A stretch of DNA of 64,000 nt, taken from Anodontia alba. Its lineage: Eukaryota; Mollusca; Bivalvia; Lucinida; Lucinidae. The DNA is taken from positions 63,012,514 to 63,076,513 of the forward strand of contig OZ024823.1 of NCBI GenBank assembly GCA_964016985.1, read 5' to 3'. A program made the translations under genes and the position numbers. The first letter of the stretch is position 1. Every line of letters starts with the position of its first letter. Under the pieces are notes generated by a model, which was given only the letters and a program-made list of their open reading frames with translations, was not told the DNA's origin and did no database searches. Of this stretch, positions 46,384-58,435 are shown one piece after another.

Positions 46384-47906
46384 AAACAAGAGGGCCATGA
46401 TGGCCCTGTAATGCTCACCTGAGTATCATAGCACTTAGAGAACCTGATCTAGAACTTATCAAGGCAAATATTCTGACCAAAATTCATAATGATTATATTA
46501 ACAAGTTAAACAATGAAGCATGTCTAATGGACAGTGAAATAAAGGTCAAGGTTAAATATGGATGACTGCACTCAAGAGATCATGCTAAGATGTATGCATG
46601 TGCTAAGTATCACTGGCTGTAGGAGCAATAGTTACTGAGAAATTGACCTAAACAAAAACATTTCATAAGTGCCAAGTACCACTCTGCAGGACCAATAGTT
46701 ACTGAGAAACTGACCTAAACGGAAAAAAAATTAAGAAAGTCATTGGACCATGAAATTTACTTCATAAGTGACCCAGTGCCAAACTTCACCTAGAAATCAT
46801 CAAGACAAACATTTTGAGCAAGATTCATGATGTTCACTTCCAAAATCTGACCTCTACAGTGTCAACAAGGTTTTCCTTTAATTTGGCCTGGTGACCTACT
46901 AGTTTCCAAGTGACACAGTTTTGACCTAGACCTAGAAATAATCAAGACGAACATTTTGAGCAATACTCATGAAGATTAGTTAAAAATGTGACCTTTGGAG
47001 TGTCAACAAGGTTTTCCTTTGATTTGGCTTGGTGACCTAGTTTTTGATCCCAAGTGACCCAGTTTCAATCTTGACCTAGAACTCGTCAAGATAGACATTT
47101 TGAGCAAGATTCATGATGACTGCTTAAAAAAAATATGACCTCTAGAGTGCTAACAAGGCCTTCCTTTGATTTGGCCAGGTGACCTAGTTTATGACCCCAA
47201 GTGACCCAGTTTCAAATCTGGCCTAGAAATCATCAAAACAAACATTTTGAGCTAGATTCATGATGATTGCTTCAAAAATGTGACCGCTAAAGTGTTAACA
47301 AGGTTTTCTGTTGATTTGGCGTGGTGACCTAGTTTTTTACCCCAAGCGACCCAGTTTCGAACTTGATCTAGAAATCATCAAGACAAACAGTTTGAACAAA
47401 ATTCATGATGATGTATTTAAAAATGTGACCTCTAGAGTGTAAACAAGGTTTTCATTTGATTTGACCTGGTGACCTAGTTTTTGACCCCAAGTGACCTATT
47501 TTCAAATTTGACCTAGAACTCATCAAGACAAATATTTTGAGCAAGATTCGTGATGATTGCTTCAAAAGTTTGAAAACCTTGTTAACACAAGTGACCCAGT
47601 TTCGAACTTGACCTAGAAATCATCAAGACAAGCATTTTGAGCAAAATTTATGATGATTGCTTGAAAAATGTGACCTCTAGAGTGTTAAAATATTTTCCTT
47701 TGATCTGACCTGGTGACCTAGTTTTTGACCCCAAGTGACCCAGTTTCAAACTTGACCTATAAAAATTTATAGGAGCAAATACACTGAGCAAGTTTCATCA
47801 AGATTGGGTAAAAACTGTGACCTCTAGAGTGTTAGCAAACTAATTGTTTATGACGGACAGAGGGTGATCATAATAGCTCTGCCTGAGCTTTGCTCAGGTG
47901 AGCTAA
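46384..47906 (+). mobile_element. Tandem-repeat element B (pearl/Helentron-like)
   Basis: 5' end AACAAGAGGGCCATGATGGCC with TGCTCACCTGAG; 3' end CTGAGCTTTGCTCAGGTGAGCTAAC, a hairpin plus the shared terminus. It holds about eight units of ~144 bp (markers AGTGACCCAGTTTC and TTTGAGCAAGATTCATGATG). It is the clearest full-length example besides A and D. No coding capacity. Confidence 0.8.
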
Positions 47907-47969
47907 CAAGGAAGGAAACAGGATGGAACAAAAATAAGCCAGGGACCACAAAGTAATATAAAGAACTAT

Positions 47970-48200
47970 ATCAGGGGTCGTATTTATAAAGCAACTTAAG
48001 ATAAGATTTTGACTTAAGTTCTCTCTTAACTCAAAGATTTTCTTAAGTTTCTGCTTAAATCTAAGAAATTCTTACGTAGTATTTATAAACCCACTTAACC
48101 CTTAAGATCACTTAAGATACGTCTTAACTTTAAGACAGGTTCGAAGGTGTCTTAAATTTCTAAGATTTTTCTAAGAAATTTCTTATGTTATTTAAGAGAA
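47970..48200. repeat. CTTAAG-rich segment upstream of the 48,206 exon
   Basis: Many CTTAAG/CTTAA words in both orientations, with GTATTTATAAA twice (47,977 and 48,079 regions). It may be a MITE or a promoter-proximal repeat; its end coincides with the start of the candidate exon. Confidence 0.5.
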
Positions 48201-48205
48201 ATAAA

Positions 48206-48486
48206 ATGGCCGCCAGAGAGAAATTAACCACCAAGAAACATTCTTTTTTACGATCAAAACTGAATTGCATTAGTCGGGATGTCGATCCTTGCGTTGGCCT
48301 GCTAGATCCGCATATCAAAACCGTGACGTCCAGTTTCCTGTTTCAGCTAACTGAGGACTGTGTTGTATTTGTGTTTATTAGACAAAATGCGTGTGTGATT
48401 AGAAGACAGCTACGATTCGTTTCCAACAAAAAAAATGTGTTGACATTGTTCAGACTATTTGGGGTCCATTTTATTGCAGCGTTTTG
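48206..48486 (+). CDS. Possible first exon of a CARD-domain (death-fold) protein
   Basis: An ATG in strong context (AAAATGGCCGCC) opens 93 codons and a partial codon, ending at the consensus donor GTTTTG|GTAAGT (GT at 48,487-48,488). The residues HSFLRSKLNCISRDVDPCVG and LLDPHI at the start, and NKKNVLTLFRLFGVHFIAAF at the end, follow the helix pattern of a CARD: a first helix ending in a short L-L-D-P-L/H-I stretch, and a last part with L-L/F...G...AF. The length (~94 residues) also fits one CARD. CARD proteins act in apoptosis and immune signalling by homotypic binding. The middle is atypical and may contain a lesion. Later exons were not seen; the retroelement cluster begins within 400 bp. 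Confidence 0.4.
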
Positions 48487-48756
48487 GTAAGTCGGTGAAT
48501 CTTTCAGTCAGACGGTCTTTTTAAAAGCAAGTAACAGCTTCCTGAAAATCGACTACATATCGTCATATCTCTCACGGAACAGGCCTACATAGGGGCCTAG
48601 TCTCCAAAAAATAAATGTGGAGATATGCAGGAAAGGTTACAACCACGGAATCTGCCCTCCCAAGGTAACAATAAAGGGTATACATGTACTTACATAAAAT
48701 GATGATACAAATAGCAATTCTCAACTTCTCAAAAACTATCGGTCTTTAGATCTAGT

Positions 48757-48843
48757 GGTCGGGTATGAAAGCCACGGCCGAGCTGCCCAGCCCAGCCTAG
48801 CCGAAAAAGCCGAGCATGATATAGTGTTTTCTTGTATTTGTTT
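48757..48843. mobile_element. Left tip of a second palindromic element, cut by the Gmr1-like insertion
   Basis: GGTCGGGTATGAAAGCCACG and the following ~80 bp match the tip of the 20,745 element. The match stops exactly where the LTR begins and resumes at 62,551 (GTTCAAACGAGTTCAAGATA). This gives a filled-site versus empty-site pair (empty site near 20,820). Confidence 0.85.
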
Positions 48844-49287
48844 TGTTATATGTAAGGTGTTCAATTATTTTAAGCATCATGTTTACTATGTTTCCATTAA
48901 TAACTTTATTTACTATGTTTCCATAAATAACTTTCTGGAACAACTTGTTTACAATAACATGTTGTTTATGTCCTTGATTCTGGACTGAGTTATTTTTGGT
49001 ATGTCATGGAAAGTTTAGAATGTTCTTGACTAGATCTGGAAAATAAGATATGCCTGTAGTAAATTCTTTTTCAAGAATGTTCTTTGATATTATATAAGGA
49101 TAAAAGATTTTCATATGGGCATCTTTGTATACTTTCTTCAGAAATTATTCTATACTGGATTTAATATTTTATTCATTCTGGACTTAAATTCTGAATTCAG
49201 GAACTTTAAATTATGGGATCAGAAACTGTTATTCAAAGGATGCTGGTTTCACTTTCATTTCTTTCTTGTTATGCCTGGCTCATAACA
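48844..49287 (+). repeat. Gmr1-like 5' LTR (444 bp)
   Basis: Starts TGTTATATG, ends CTCATAACA. A TATATAA box lies near 49,091. Compared with the 3' LTR it lacks about 140 bp near its 3' side (after TTATTCAAAGGA); elsewhere it differs at about 4% of sites by eye. Confidence 0.9.
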
Positions 49288-49292
49288 GAAAT

Positions 49293-49310
49293 TGGGGGCT
49301 CGTCCGGGAT
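49293..49310 (+). promoter_or_regulatory. Gmr1-like primer-binding site, tRNA-Pro type
   Basis: TGGGGGCTCGTCCGGGAT, five bases after the LTR end. It is complementary to the 3' end of tRNA-Pro and identical to that of the TRIM at 40,955. Confidence 0.9.
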
Positions 49311-51375
49311 CGAACATTTTCTTCTGCTTAAACAAATTTGAGCTTTTTAAAGAAAACAAGTATCGACTTTCAAAAAAAAAATATAAGTAAATAATTTAAA
49401 AAAAAAAAAAAAAAAAAAGAAAAAAAAAGAAAAAAGACAAGAGGACCATGATGGTCCTATATCGCTCACCTGACCAAACAGATTTTCATATTTACTGTTG
49501 AAGTTTCAGCCAAGTTTACTGCTCTAGGATTTTTGTATAAACTTTATAGCACTAACCACCCCAACCCCCACCCCCTCCACCACACCCCCGGCCATGTTTT
49601 TTTTACAAATCTTGACGACTTGAACTGAATCTTAAAAGAGGGTCACCAAAGGAACATTTCTGCCAAGTTATATTGAAATTGGTCCAGTGGTTTAAAAAGT
49701 TTTGATATAGTTATAAAGCCCTACGCCCTAACGGCCATGTTTTTTGACGAATCATGAAAGCTTGAACAAACTTGGTAGAGGGTCACCAAAGGAACATTCC
49801 TGCCAAGTTATATTGAAATCTGTTCAGTGGTTTCTGACAAGAAGATTTTTAAAGTTTTCTATTTAGATATATAGGGAAAATAAGCCCCACCCCATGGCAG
49901 CCATGTTTTTTGACGAATCATGACTGCTTGTACAATCTTAATAGAGGTTCACCAAAGCAATATTCCAGCCAAGTAATATTGAAATCGGTCATGGGGTATG
50001 TGACAATAAGAATTTTAAAATTTTCTATGCAGATATAGACGAAAAATAAGCCCCGCCCCCCTGGGGGCCATGGTTTTTGACATATCATGAAGGCTTGAAC
50101 AATCTTGGTAGAAGGTCACCAAAGCAACATTCCTGCCAAAATACATTGAACTCAGTCCAACTGTTTCTTACGAGAAGATTTTTTATATATAAGTTTTCTA
50201 TATAGATATATAGGGAAAATAAGCCCCGCCCCCTAGCGGCTATGTTTTTTGATGAATCATGACGGCTTGAACAATCTTTGTAGAGGGTCACCAAAGAAAC
50301 ATTCCTGCCAAGTTGTATTGAAATTGGTCCATTGGTTTCTGAAAAGAAGATTTTTAAAGTTTTATATATAGATAGGGAAAATAAGCCTGCCCCCGGCAGC
50401 CATGTTTTTTGACGAATCATGATTACTTGAACAATCTTAGTAGAGGGTCACCGAGGAAACATTTCTGCAAAGTTATAATGAAATCAGTTCAGTGGTTTCT
50501 GACAAGAAGAGTTTTAAAGTTTTCTATAGATATATAAGGAAAATAAGCCCCGACTCCTGGCAGCCATGTTTTTTGACGAATCATGACGGCTTGAACAATC
50601 TTGAAAGAGGGTTACATAAGAAACATTCCTGCAATGTTACATTGAAATCGGTCAAGTGGTTTCTGAAAAGGCTATTAAAATTTTCTATATAGATATATAG
50701 GAAAATAAGCCCCGCCCCCTAGTGGCCATGTTTTTTGACAAATCATAACGGTTTGAACAATCTTGGTAAAGGGTCACCAAGGAAACATTTCTGTGAAGTT
50801 ATATTGAAATCAGTCCTGTGGTTTCTGACGACAAGATTTTTTCAAGTTTTCTATATAGATATATATGGAAAATAAGCCCCGCACCCTCTAGAGGCCAGGT
50901 TTTTTGACAAATCATGACGGCTTGAACAATCTTGATAGAGGGTCACTAAGGAAACATTTCTGCCAAGTTAAATTGAAATCGGTCCAGTCGTTTATGACAT
51001 GAAGATTTTTAAAGTTTTCTATACAGATATATATGAAAAATTAACCCCACCCCCTAGGGGCCAGGTTTTTTAACGAATCATGGCGGCTTGAAAAATCTTG
51101 GTAGAGGATCATCAAAGAAACATTACTATAAAATTATATTGAAATCCGTCCAGTGCTTTATGACAAGAAGATTTTTAAAGTTTTCTATATAGATATGTAA
51201 GGAAAATAAGCCCCGCCCCCCTGGCGGCCATGTTTTTTGACAAATCCAAATGGCTTGAACAATCTTGCAACAGGATAACCAAAGGAACATTTCTGCAAAA
51301 TCATATGGAAATCGGTCCAGTGGTTTCGGACAAGAAGATTTTTAATGTTTTCTATACAGATATATAGTGAAAATA

Positions 51376-51689
51376 TTTGTTTGTGTTGAGGTTTTACGGC
51401 CCAGTCAACCCAATGGGGTCATGTCGAGCGCGGTCAGTTTACCTAACCACACGTTTACTGGGCAGGCTTAGTCCTTTAAGCAGTTAACCAGTACTGTGCA
51501 CATTCTTTCGCCAGAAACTGACAACTGCCCTTCTTGAATCAGCGGAAGGGAGAAAAAATTACCGTAGAAAATATTTCATGATCAATCTCCACGAAAGAAC
51601 GTTGCCAACCTCGGCGGGGGTTGAACCCGCGACCTCCTGGTCTCCAGTCGGACGGCGCATCCAACTGAGCCACCGAGGCCGGCCTAGTT
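51376..51689 (-). mobile_element. tRNA-derived SINE inside the 166-bp array (copy 1)
   Basis: On the minus strand it begins with a tRNA-like head: A box GTGGCTCAGTTGG, B box GGGTTCAACCC with a paired T stem. It ends with the GTCAACCC...GGGGTCAT tail and TTTGTGTTGAGG. The flanking AAAATA duplication (51,370-51,375 and 51,690-51,695) lies within one repeat unit. About 314 bp. Confidence 0.9.
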
Positions 51690-53637
51690 AAAATAAGCCC
51701 CGCCCCTTGGCGGCCATGTTTTTTGACAAATCGAAATGGCTTGAACAATCTTGCAACAGGATCACCAAGGGACAAGAAGATTTTTAAACTTTTCTATATA
51801 GATATATAGGGAAAATAAGCCACGCCCCCTGGTGGCCATGTTTTTTGACGAATTCAAATGGCTTGAACAATCTTGCAACAGGATCACCAAAGGAACATTT
51901 TTGCAAAACTATATTGAAATCGGTCCAGTGGTTTGGACAAGAATATTTTTAAAGTTTTCTATATAGATTATATAGGGAAAATAAGCCCCGCCCCCTGGCG
52001 TCCATGTTTTTTGACGAATCCAAATGGCTTGAACAATCTTGCAACAGGACCACCAAAGGAACATTTTTGCAAAATTATATTGAAATCGGTCCAGTGGTTT
52101 TGGACAAGAAGATTTTTAAACTTTTCTATATAGATATATAGGGAAAATAAGCCGCGCCCCCCCCTGGCGGCCATGTTTTTTCACGACTCCAAATGGCTTG
52201 AACAATCTTCCTAGAGGATCACCAAAGGAACATTTTTGCAAAATTATATTGAAATCGGTCCAGTGGTTTCGGACAAGAAGATTTTTAAACTTTTCTATAT
52301 AGATATATAGGGAAAATAAGCCCCGCCCCTGGTGGCCATGTTTTTTGACAAATCCAAATGGCTTGAACAATCTTGGTAGAGGATAACCAAAGGAACATTT
52401 CTGCAAAATTATATTGAAATCGGTCCAGTGGTTTCTGACAAGAAGATTTTTAAATTTTTCTATATAGATATATAGGGAAAATAAGCCCCGCCCCCTAGCG
52501 GCTATGTTTTTTGATGAATCATGACGGCTTGAACAATCTTTGTAGAGGGTCACCAAAGAAACATTCCTGCCAAGTTGTATTGAAATTGGTCCATTGGTTT
52601 CTGAAAAGAAGATTTTTAAAGTTTTATATATAGATAGGGAAAATAAGCCTGCCCCCGGCAGCCATGTTTTTTGACGAATCATGATTACTTGAACAATCTT
52701 AGTAGAGGGTCACCGAGGAAACATTTCTGCAAAGTTATAATGAAATCAGTTCAGTGGTTTCTGACAAGAAGAGTTTTAAAGTTTTCTATAGATATATAAG
52801 GAAAATAAGCCCCGACTCCTGGCAGCCATGTTTTTTGACGAATCATGACGGCTTGAACAATCTTGAAAGAGGGTTACATAAGAAACATTCCTGCAATGTT
52901 ACATTGAAATCGGTCAAGTGGTTTCTGAAAAGGCTATTAAAATTTTCTATATAGATATATAGGAAAATAAGCCCCGCCCCCTAGTGGCCATGTTTTTTGA
53001 CAAATCATAACGGTTTGAACAATCTTGGTAAAGGGTCACCAAGGAAACATTTCTGTGAAGTTATATTGAAATCAGTCCTGTGGTTTCTGACGACAAGATT
53101 TTTTCAAGTTTTCTATATAGATATATATGGAAAATAAGCCCCGCACCCTCTAGAGGCCAGGTTTTTTGACAAATCATGACGGCTTGAACAATCTTGATAG
53201 AGGGTCACTAAGGAAACATTTCTGCCAAGTTAAATTGAAATCGGTCCAGTCGTTTATGACATGAAGATTTTTAAAGTTTTCTATACAGATATATATGAAA
53301 AATTAACCCCACCCCCTAGCGGCCAGGTTTTTTAACGAATCATGGCGGCTTGAAAAATCTTGGTAGAGGATCATCAAAGAAACATTACTATAAAATTATA
53401 TTGAAATCCGTCCAGTGCTTTATGACAAGAAGATTTTTAAAGTTTTCTATATAGATATGTAAGGAAAATAAGCCCCGCCCCCCTGGCGGCCATGTTTTTT
53501 GACAAATCCAAATGGCTTGAACAATCTTGCAACAGGATAACCAAAGGAACATTTCTGCAAAATCATATGGAAATCGGTCCAGTGGTTTCGGACAAGAAGA
53601 TTTTTAATGTTTTCTATACAGATATATAGTGAAAATA

Positions 53638-53951
53638 TTTGTTTGTGTTGAGGTTTTACGGCCCAGTCAACCCAATGGGGTCATGTCGAGCGCGGTCAGT
53701 TTACCTAACCACACGTTTACTGGGCAGGCTTAGTCCTCTAAGCAGTTAACCAGTACTGTGCACATTCTTTTGCCAGAAACTGACAACTGCCCTTCTTGAA
53801 TCAGCGGAAGGGAGAAAAAATTACCGTAGAAAATATTTCATGATCAATCTCCACGAAAGAACGTTGCCAACCTCGGCGGGGGTTGAACCCGCGACCTCCT
53901 GGTCTCCAGTCGGACGGCGCATCCAACTGAGCCACCGAGGCCGGCCTAGTT
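53638..53951 (-). mobile_element. tRNA-derived SINE, copy 2 by segmental duplication
   Basis: Same as 51,376-51,689, exactly 2,262 bp further on, with only a few substitutions. It was copied with the array segment, not inserted independently. Confidence 0.9.
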
Positions 53952-56892
53952 AAAATAAGCCCCGCCCCTTGGCGGCCATGTTTTTTGACAAATCGAAATG
54001 GCTTGAACAATCTTGCAACAGGATCACCAAGGGACAAGAAGATTTTTAAACTTTTCTATATAGATATATAGGGAAAATAAGCCACGCCCCCTGGTGGCCA
54101 TGTTTTTTGACGAATTCAAATGGCTTGAACAATCTTGCAACAGGATCACCAAAGGAACATTTTTGCAAAATTATATTGAAATCGGTCCAGTGGTTTGGAC
54201 AAGAATATTTTTAAAGTTTTCTATATAGATTATATAGGGAAAATAAGCCCCGCCCCCTGGCGTCCATGTTTTTTGACGAATCCAAATGGCTTGAACAATC
54301 TTGCAACAGGACCACCAAAGGAACATTTTTGCAAAATTATATTGAAATCGGTCCAGTGGTTTTGGACAAGAAGATTTTTAAACTTTTCTATATAGATATA
54401 TAGGGAAAATAAGCCGCGCCCCCCCTGGCGGCCATGTTTTTTCACGTCTCCAAATGGCTTGAACAATCTTCCTAGAGGATCACCAAAGGAACATTTTTGC
54501 AAAATTATATTGAAATCGGTCCAGTGGTTTCGGACAAGAAGATTTTTAAACTTTTCTATATAGATATATAGGGAAAATAAGCCCCGCCCCTGGTGGCCAT
54601 GTTTTTTGACAAATCCAAATGGCTTGAACAATCTTGGTAGAGGATAACCAAAGGAACATTTCTGTAAAATTATATTGAAATCGGTCCAGTGGTTTCTGAC
54701 GAGAAGATTTTTTAAAGTTTTCTATATAGATATATAGGGAAAATAAGCCCCGCCCCCTGGCGGCCAGGTTTTTTGACGAATCCAAATGTCTTGAACAATC
54801 TTGGTAGAAGATCACCAAAAGAACATTTCTGCAAAATTATATTGAAATCGGTCTAGTGGTATCTGACAAGAAGATTTTTAAAGATTTCTATATAGATATA
54901 TAGGGAAAATAAGCCCCGCCCCCTGGCGGCCATGTTTTTTGATGAATCCAAATGGCTTGAACAATCTTAGTAGAGGATTACCAAAGGAACATTTCTGCAA
55001 AATTATATTGAAATCTGTCCAGTGGTTTCTGACAAGAAGATTTTTAAAGTTTTCTATATAGATATATAGGGAAAATAAGCCCCGCCCCCTGGCTGACATG
55101 TTTTTTGACCAATCCAAATGTCTTGAACAATCTTGGTAGAGGATCAAAAAAGAAACATTTTTGCAAAATTATATTGAAATCGGTGCAGTGGTTTCTGACA
55201 AGAAGATTTTTAAAGTTTTCTATATAGATATATAGGGAAAATAAGCCCCGCCCCCTGGCGGCCATGTTTTTTGACCAATCCAAATGTCTTGAACAATCTT
55301 GGTAGAGGATCACCAAAGAAACATTTCTGCCAAATTATATTGAAATCGGTCCAGTGGTTTCTGACAAGAAGATTTTTAATTTTTTCTATACAGATATATA
55401 GGAAAAATAAGCCCCGCCCCCTGGTGGCCAGGTTTTTTGACGAATCCAAAAGGCTTGAACAATCTTGGTAGAGGATCACCAAAGGAACATTTCTGCAAAA
55501 TTATATTGAAACTAGTCCAGTGGTTTCTGACAAGAAGATTTTTAAAATTTTCTATATAGATATATGGGGAAAATAAGCCCCGCCCCCTGGCGGACATGTT
55601 TTTTGACCAATCCAAATGTCTTGAACAATCTTTGTAGAGGATCACCAAAGAAACATTTCTGCAAAATTATATTGAAATCGGTCCAGTGGTTTCTGACAAG
55701 AAGATTTTTAAATTTTTCTATATAGATATATAGGGAAAATAAGCCCTGCCCCCTGGCGGACATGTTTTTTGACCAATCCAAATGTCTTGAACAATCTTTG
55801 TAGAGGATCACCAAAGAAACATTTCTGCAAAATTATATTGAAATTGGTCCAGTGGTTTCTGACAAGAAGATTTTTAAAGTTTTCTATACAGATATATAGG
55901 GAAAATAAGCCCCGCCCCCTGGCGGCCATATTTTTTGACCAATCCAAATGTTCTGAACAATCTTGGTAGAGGATCACCAAAAAAACATTTCTGCAAAATT
56001 ATATTGAAATCGGTCCAGTGGTTTCTGACAAGAAGATTTTTAAAGTTTTCTATTCAGATATATAGGGAAAATAAGCCCCGCCCCCTGGTGGCCAGGTTTT
56101 TTGACGAATCCAAAAGGCTTGAACAATCTTGGTAGAGGATCACCAAAGGAACATTTCTGCAAAATTATATTGAAACTGGTCCAGTGGTTTCTGACGAGAA
56201 GATTTTTAAAGTTTTCTATATAGATATATAGGGAAAATAAGCCCCGCCCCCTGGCTGCCATGTTTTTTTAGGAATCCAAATGTCTCGAACAATCTTGGTA
56301 ATGGATCACCAAAGAAACATTTCTGCAAAATTATATTGAAATCGGTCTGGTGGTTTCTGACAAGAAGATTTTTAAAGTTTTCTATACAGATATATAGGGA
56401 AAATAAGCCCCGCCCCCTGGCGGCCATGTTTTTTGACGAATCCAAATGGCTTGAACAATCTTGGTAGAGGATCACCAAAGGAACATTTCTGCAAAATAAT
56501 ATTGAAATTGGTCCAGTGGTTTCTGACAAGAAGATTTTTAAAATTTTCTATATAGATATATAGGGAAAATAAGCCCCGCCCCCTGGCGGCCATGTTTTTT
56601 GACGAATCCAAATGGCTTGAACATTCTGGGTAGAGGATCACCAAAGGAACATTTCTGCAAAATTTTATTGAAATCGGTCCAGCGGTTTCTGACGAGAAGA
56701 TTTTTTGAGTTTTTAGTTAAAAAATCTATTTTTAGCTCTTGTGACCTTGATATGCTATGGACAGGAACCATTTGAACAACTTTGAAAGAGGATCAACCAA
56801 GGATCATTCCTGTGAAATTTGGTCAAAATCCAATCAGTGGTTTAGGAGGAGATGTTGTTTAAAGATTGTGAACGGACAGACGGACAGACGGA

Positions 56893-56936
56893 CGACGACG
56901 CCGCCGCCGCCGCCGCTGCCGCCGCCGACGGACGGT
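56893..56936. repeat. (GCC)n trinucleotide tract
   Basis: GACGACGCC followed by about ten GCC/GCT units near the 3' end of element D. Confidence 0.9.
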
Positions 56937-57068
56937 GAGTGATCACAATACCTCACATTGAGCCTTCGGCTCAGGTGAGCAAAAAAGCAAGTATTGACTT
57001 TTGAAAAATATAAATAAATAAACTCTTTGATTGATAAATTTACTTGATAAAACCAGCAAAAAGCAATC

Positions 57069-58330
57069 ATGTCATTTGACCTTCAAGCTTTCATTACTGC
57101 GCCTTTGCAGGAGCTGTTAAATTTGGCCAAAAAGTCAGATTTGTTGGGCATTGCTGCTCACTATGAATTGACTACCATCAACAAGTCCATGTTAAAACAG
57201 GAAATAAGAAATATTTTGGTTCAATTTTTGATTGATCAGGAAATTCTTGATTCTTCTGCTTTGTCTCTTGTTCTCGTAACTCAAGACAGGTATACAAATG
57301 CGAGAGCTTGAAATTCAGCAGCAAACTGAGTTAGAAAAATTAAGATTAGAGCAAGAAAAACTTAAAATGGAAATGGAAGAAAGAGTAAAAGAACAAGAAA
57401 GACAAACGCAGAAGGAAAGAATGGAAATGGAAGAAAGGGAGAAAGAAAAAGAAAGACAAATTCAGACAGAAAGGGAAAAATTAAAATTTGATACAGAAGA
57501 AAAAGAAAGAGAGAGAGAATTTAATTTAAGAATGAAAGAACTAGAAATGCAAAACAAGACGGTAAAACCGCAACCTTTAGACTTTGGCGTTCATTTTGAT
57601 GTTACCAAACACATCAGATTAGTTCCTTCATTTCTGGAAAAAGAAGTTGACAAATATTTTCTTCATTTTGAAAAAGTAGCAGAAAATTTAAAATGGCCAA
57701 AGTAGCATTTGACCTTGCTTTTGCAAAGCGTAATAATTGGGAAGGCTCGAGAAATATATACTCTGCTGACTGTTGAGCAGAGCTCCAGTTATGATACTGT
57801 AAAGGAATTAATTCTTAAGGCTTATGAGTTGGTCCCAGAGGCTTACAGGTAAAAATTTAGGAACTGTAAGAATAAAAATGAGCAGACCCATGTAGAATTT
57901 GCTTGAACAGTTATTTAATAGGTGGTGCTCGTCCAAGAAAATTGGCTCTGATCATGAAAAACTTAGGCAGCTCATGCTTGTAGAAGAGTTCAAAAGGTGC
58001 ATAAATTCAGACATTAAGTCCTTTCTAGATGAGAAACAAGTTAAAACTTTGGAAGCTGCAGCTCAACTTGCGGACGATTATGCTTTAACACATAAGGTTT
58101 CCTTTATTAATAAGTCGAATCCCTCTAGAAGACCAATTTTCCCACAATCAGGATCCAAACATAGTCCCAGTAATCCATCTGGCAGTTACAGCCAAACATT
58201 TACTCCCAAACCCAAATCTTCTGGTGAAAACAAGGATCAAAACCCCTATCTCAACCAATTTGCAATTATTGCAAAAAGACAGGTAATATTATTTCTGAGT
58301 GTTTACATTTGAAGAGAAAGAAAGGAAAAC
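57069..58330 (+). pseudogene. gag: gag of the Gmr1-like element, frameshifted
   Basis: Encodes the structural polyprotein that packages the element's RNA. The start MSFDLQAFITAPLQELLN (57,069) fits this group. It shifts frame near 57,298 into a long Glu/Lys-rich coiled-coil (EKLKMEMEERVKEQERQ type). The capsid part is broken at 57,705 and again near 57,850-57,900; then LRQLMLVEEFKRCINSDIKS and LDEKQVKTLEAAAQLADDY (57,960-58,090) match the pattern of a SCAN-like domain. A zinc-knuckle remnant CNYCKKTGNIISEC (about 58,262-58,303) is in another frame and has lost the usual His. At least four lesions; not functional as read. Confidence 0.85.
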
Positions 58331-58435
58331 AAGAGGGGCTTAAACCTACAGGCCTTACTTCTTTACAGTCAAAACCAGTCATGTGTTAAGGAGGAAGAGC
58401 CTACCCAGACCAAAAGGTCTGAGACTGATTCTATT

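Larger units (their letters stand above)
50194..54717 (+). repeat. 2,262-bp tandem segmental duplication within the array
   Basis: The sequence at 50,194-52,455 is repeated at about 52,456-54,717 with under 1% difference by eye, including the embedded SINE. Example differences: C/T at 51,514 vs 53,776-type positions, and CTAGGGG vs CTAGCGG near 51,055/53,317. It is much younger than the array units themselves. Collapse or duplication by assembly cannot be excluded. Confidence 0.9.
49540..56712 (+). repeat. Satellite-like array, 166-bp unit, ~40 copies
   Basis: Every unit carries AAAATAAGCCCCGCCCCCTG, CCATGTTTTTTGACGAATCC, GCTTGAACAATCTTGGTAGA, ATTGAAATCGGTCCAGTGGT and CTATATAGATATATAGGG. The period is clear from minus-strand open frames starting every 166 bp between 55,044 and 56,372. 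These frames are repeat artefacts. Units are most homogeneous at the right (54,700-56,700) and most diverged at the left. Confidence 0.95.
49437..56980 (+). mobile_element. Tandem-repeat element D (pearl/Helentron-like, giant) in the retroelement leader
   Basis: 5' end ACAAGAGGACCATGATGGTCC with ATCGCTCACCTGACC; 3' end GAGCCTTCGGCTCAGGTGAGC, a hairpin plus the shared terminus. Between them lie about 40 copies of a 166-bp unit, two SINE copies, a (GCC)n tract and the GACGGACAGACGG segment. Retroelement leader sequence occurs on both sides: AACAAGTATCGACTTT...ATATAAGTAAATAA (49,355-49,394) and AGCAAGTATTGACTTT...ATATAAATAAATAA (56,986-57,022), an approximate 40-bp duplication. A 40-bp A-rich run (49,398-49,436) precedes the element. 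Confidence 0.8.

Noticed and set aside
51600..51684. Functional tRNA gene on the minus strand
   Set aside because: It is the head of a ~314-bp SINE with a 3' tail and target duplication, and is copied at 53,862-53,946.
49540..56712. Many minus-strand open frames of ~90 codons repeating every 166 bp, looking like a tandem gene family
   Set aside because: They arise from one satellite unit lacking stops in that frame, overlap each other, have no splice or start logic and vary freely. The array is non-coding.
49540..56712. Regular repeats suggesting a CRISPR array
   Set aside because: Units are 166 bp with no unique spacers, and the context is eukaryotic.
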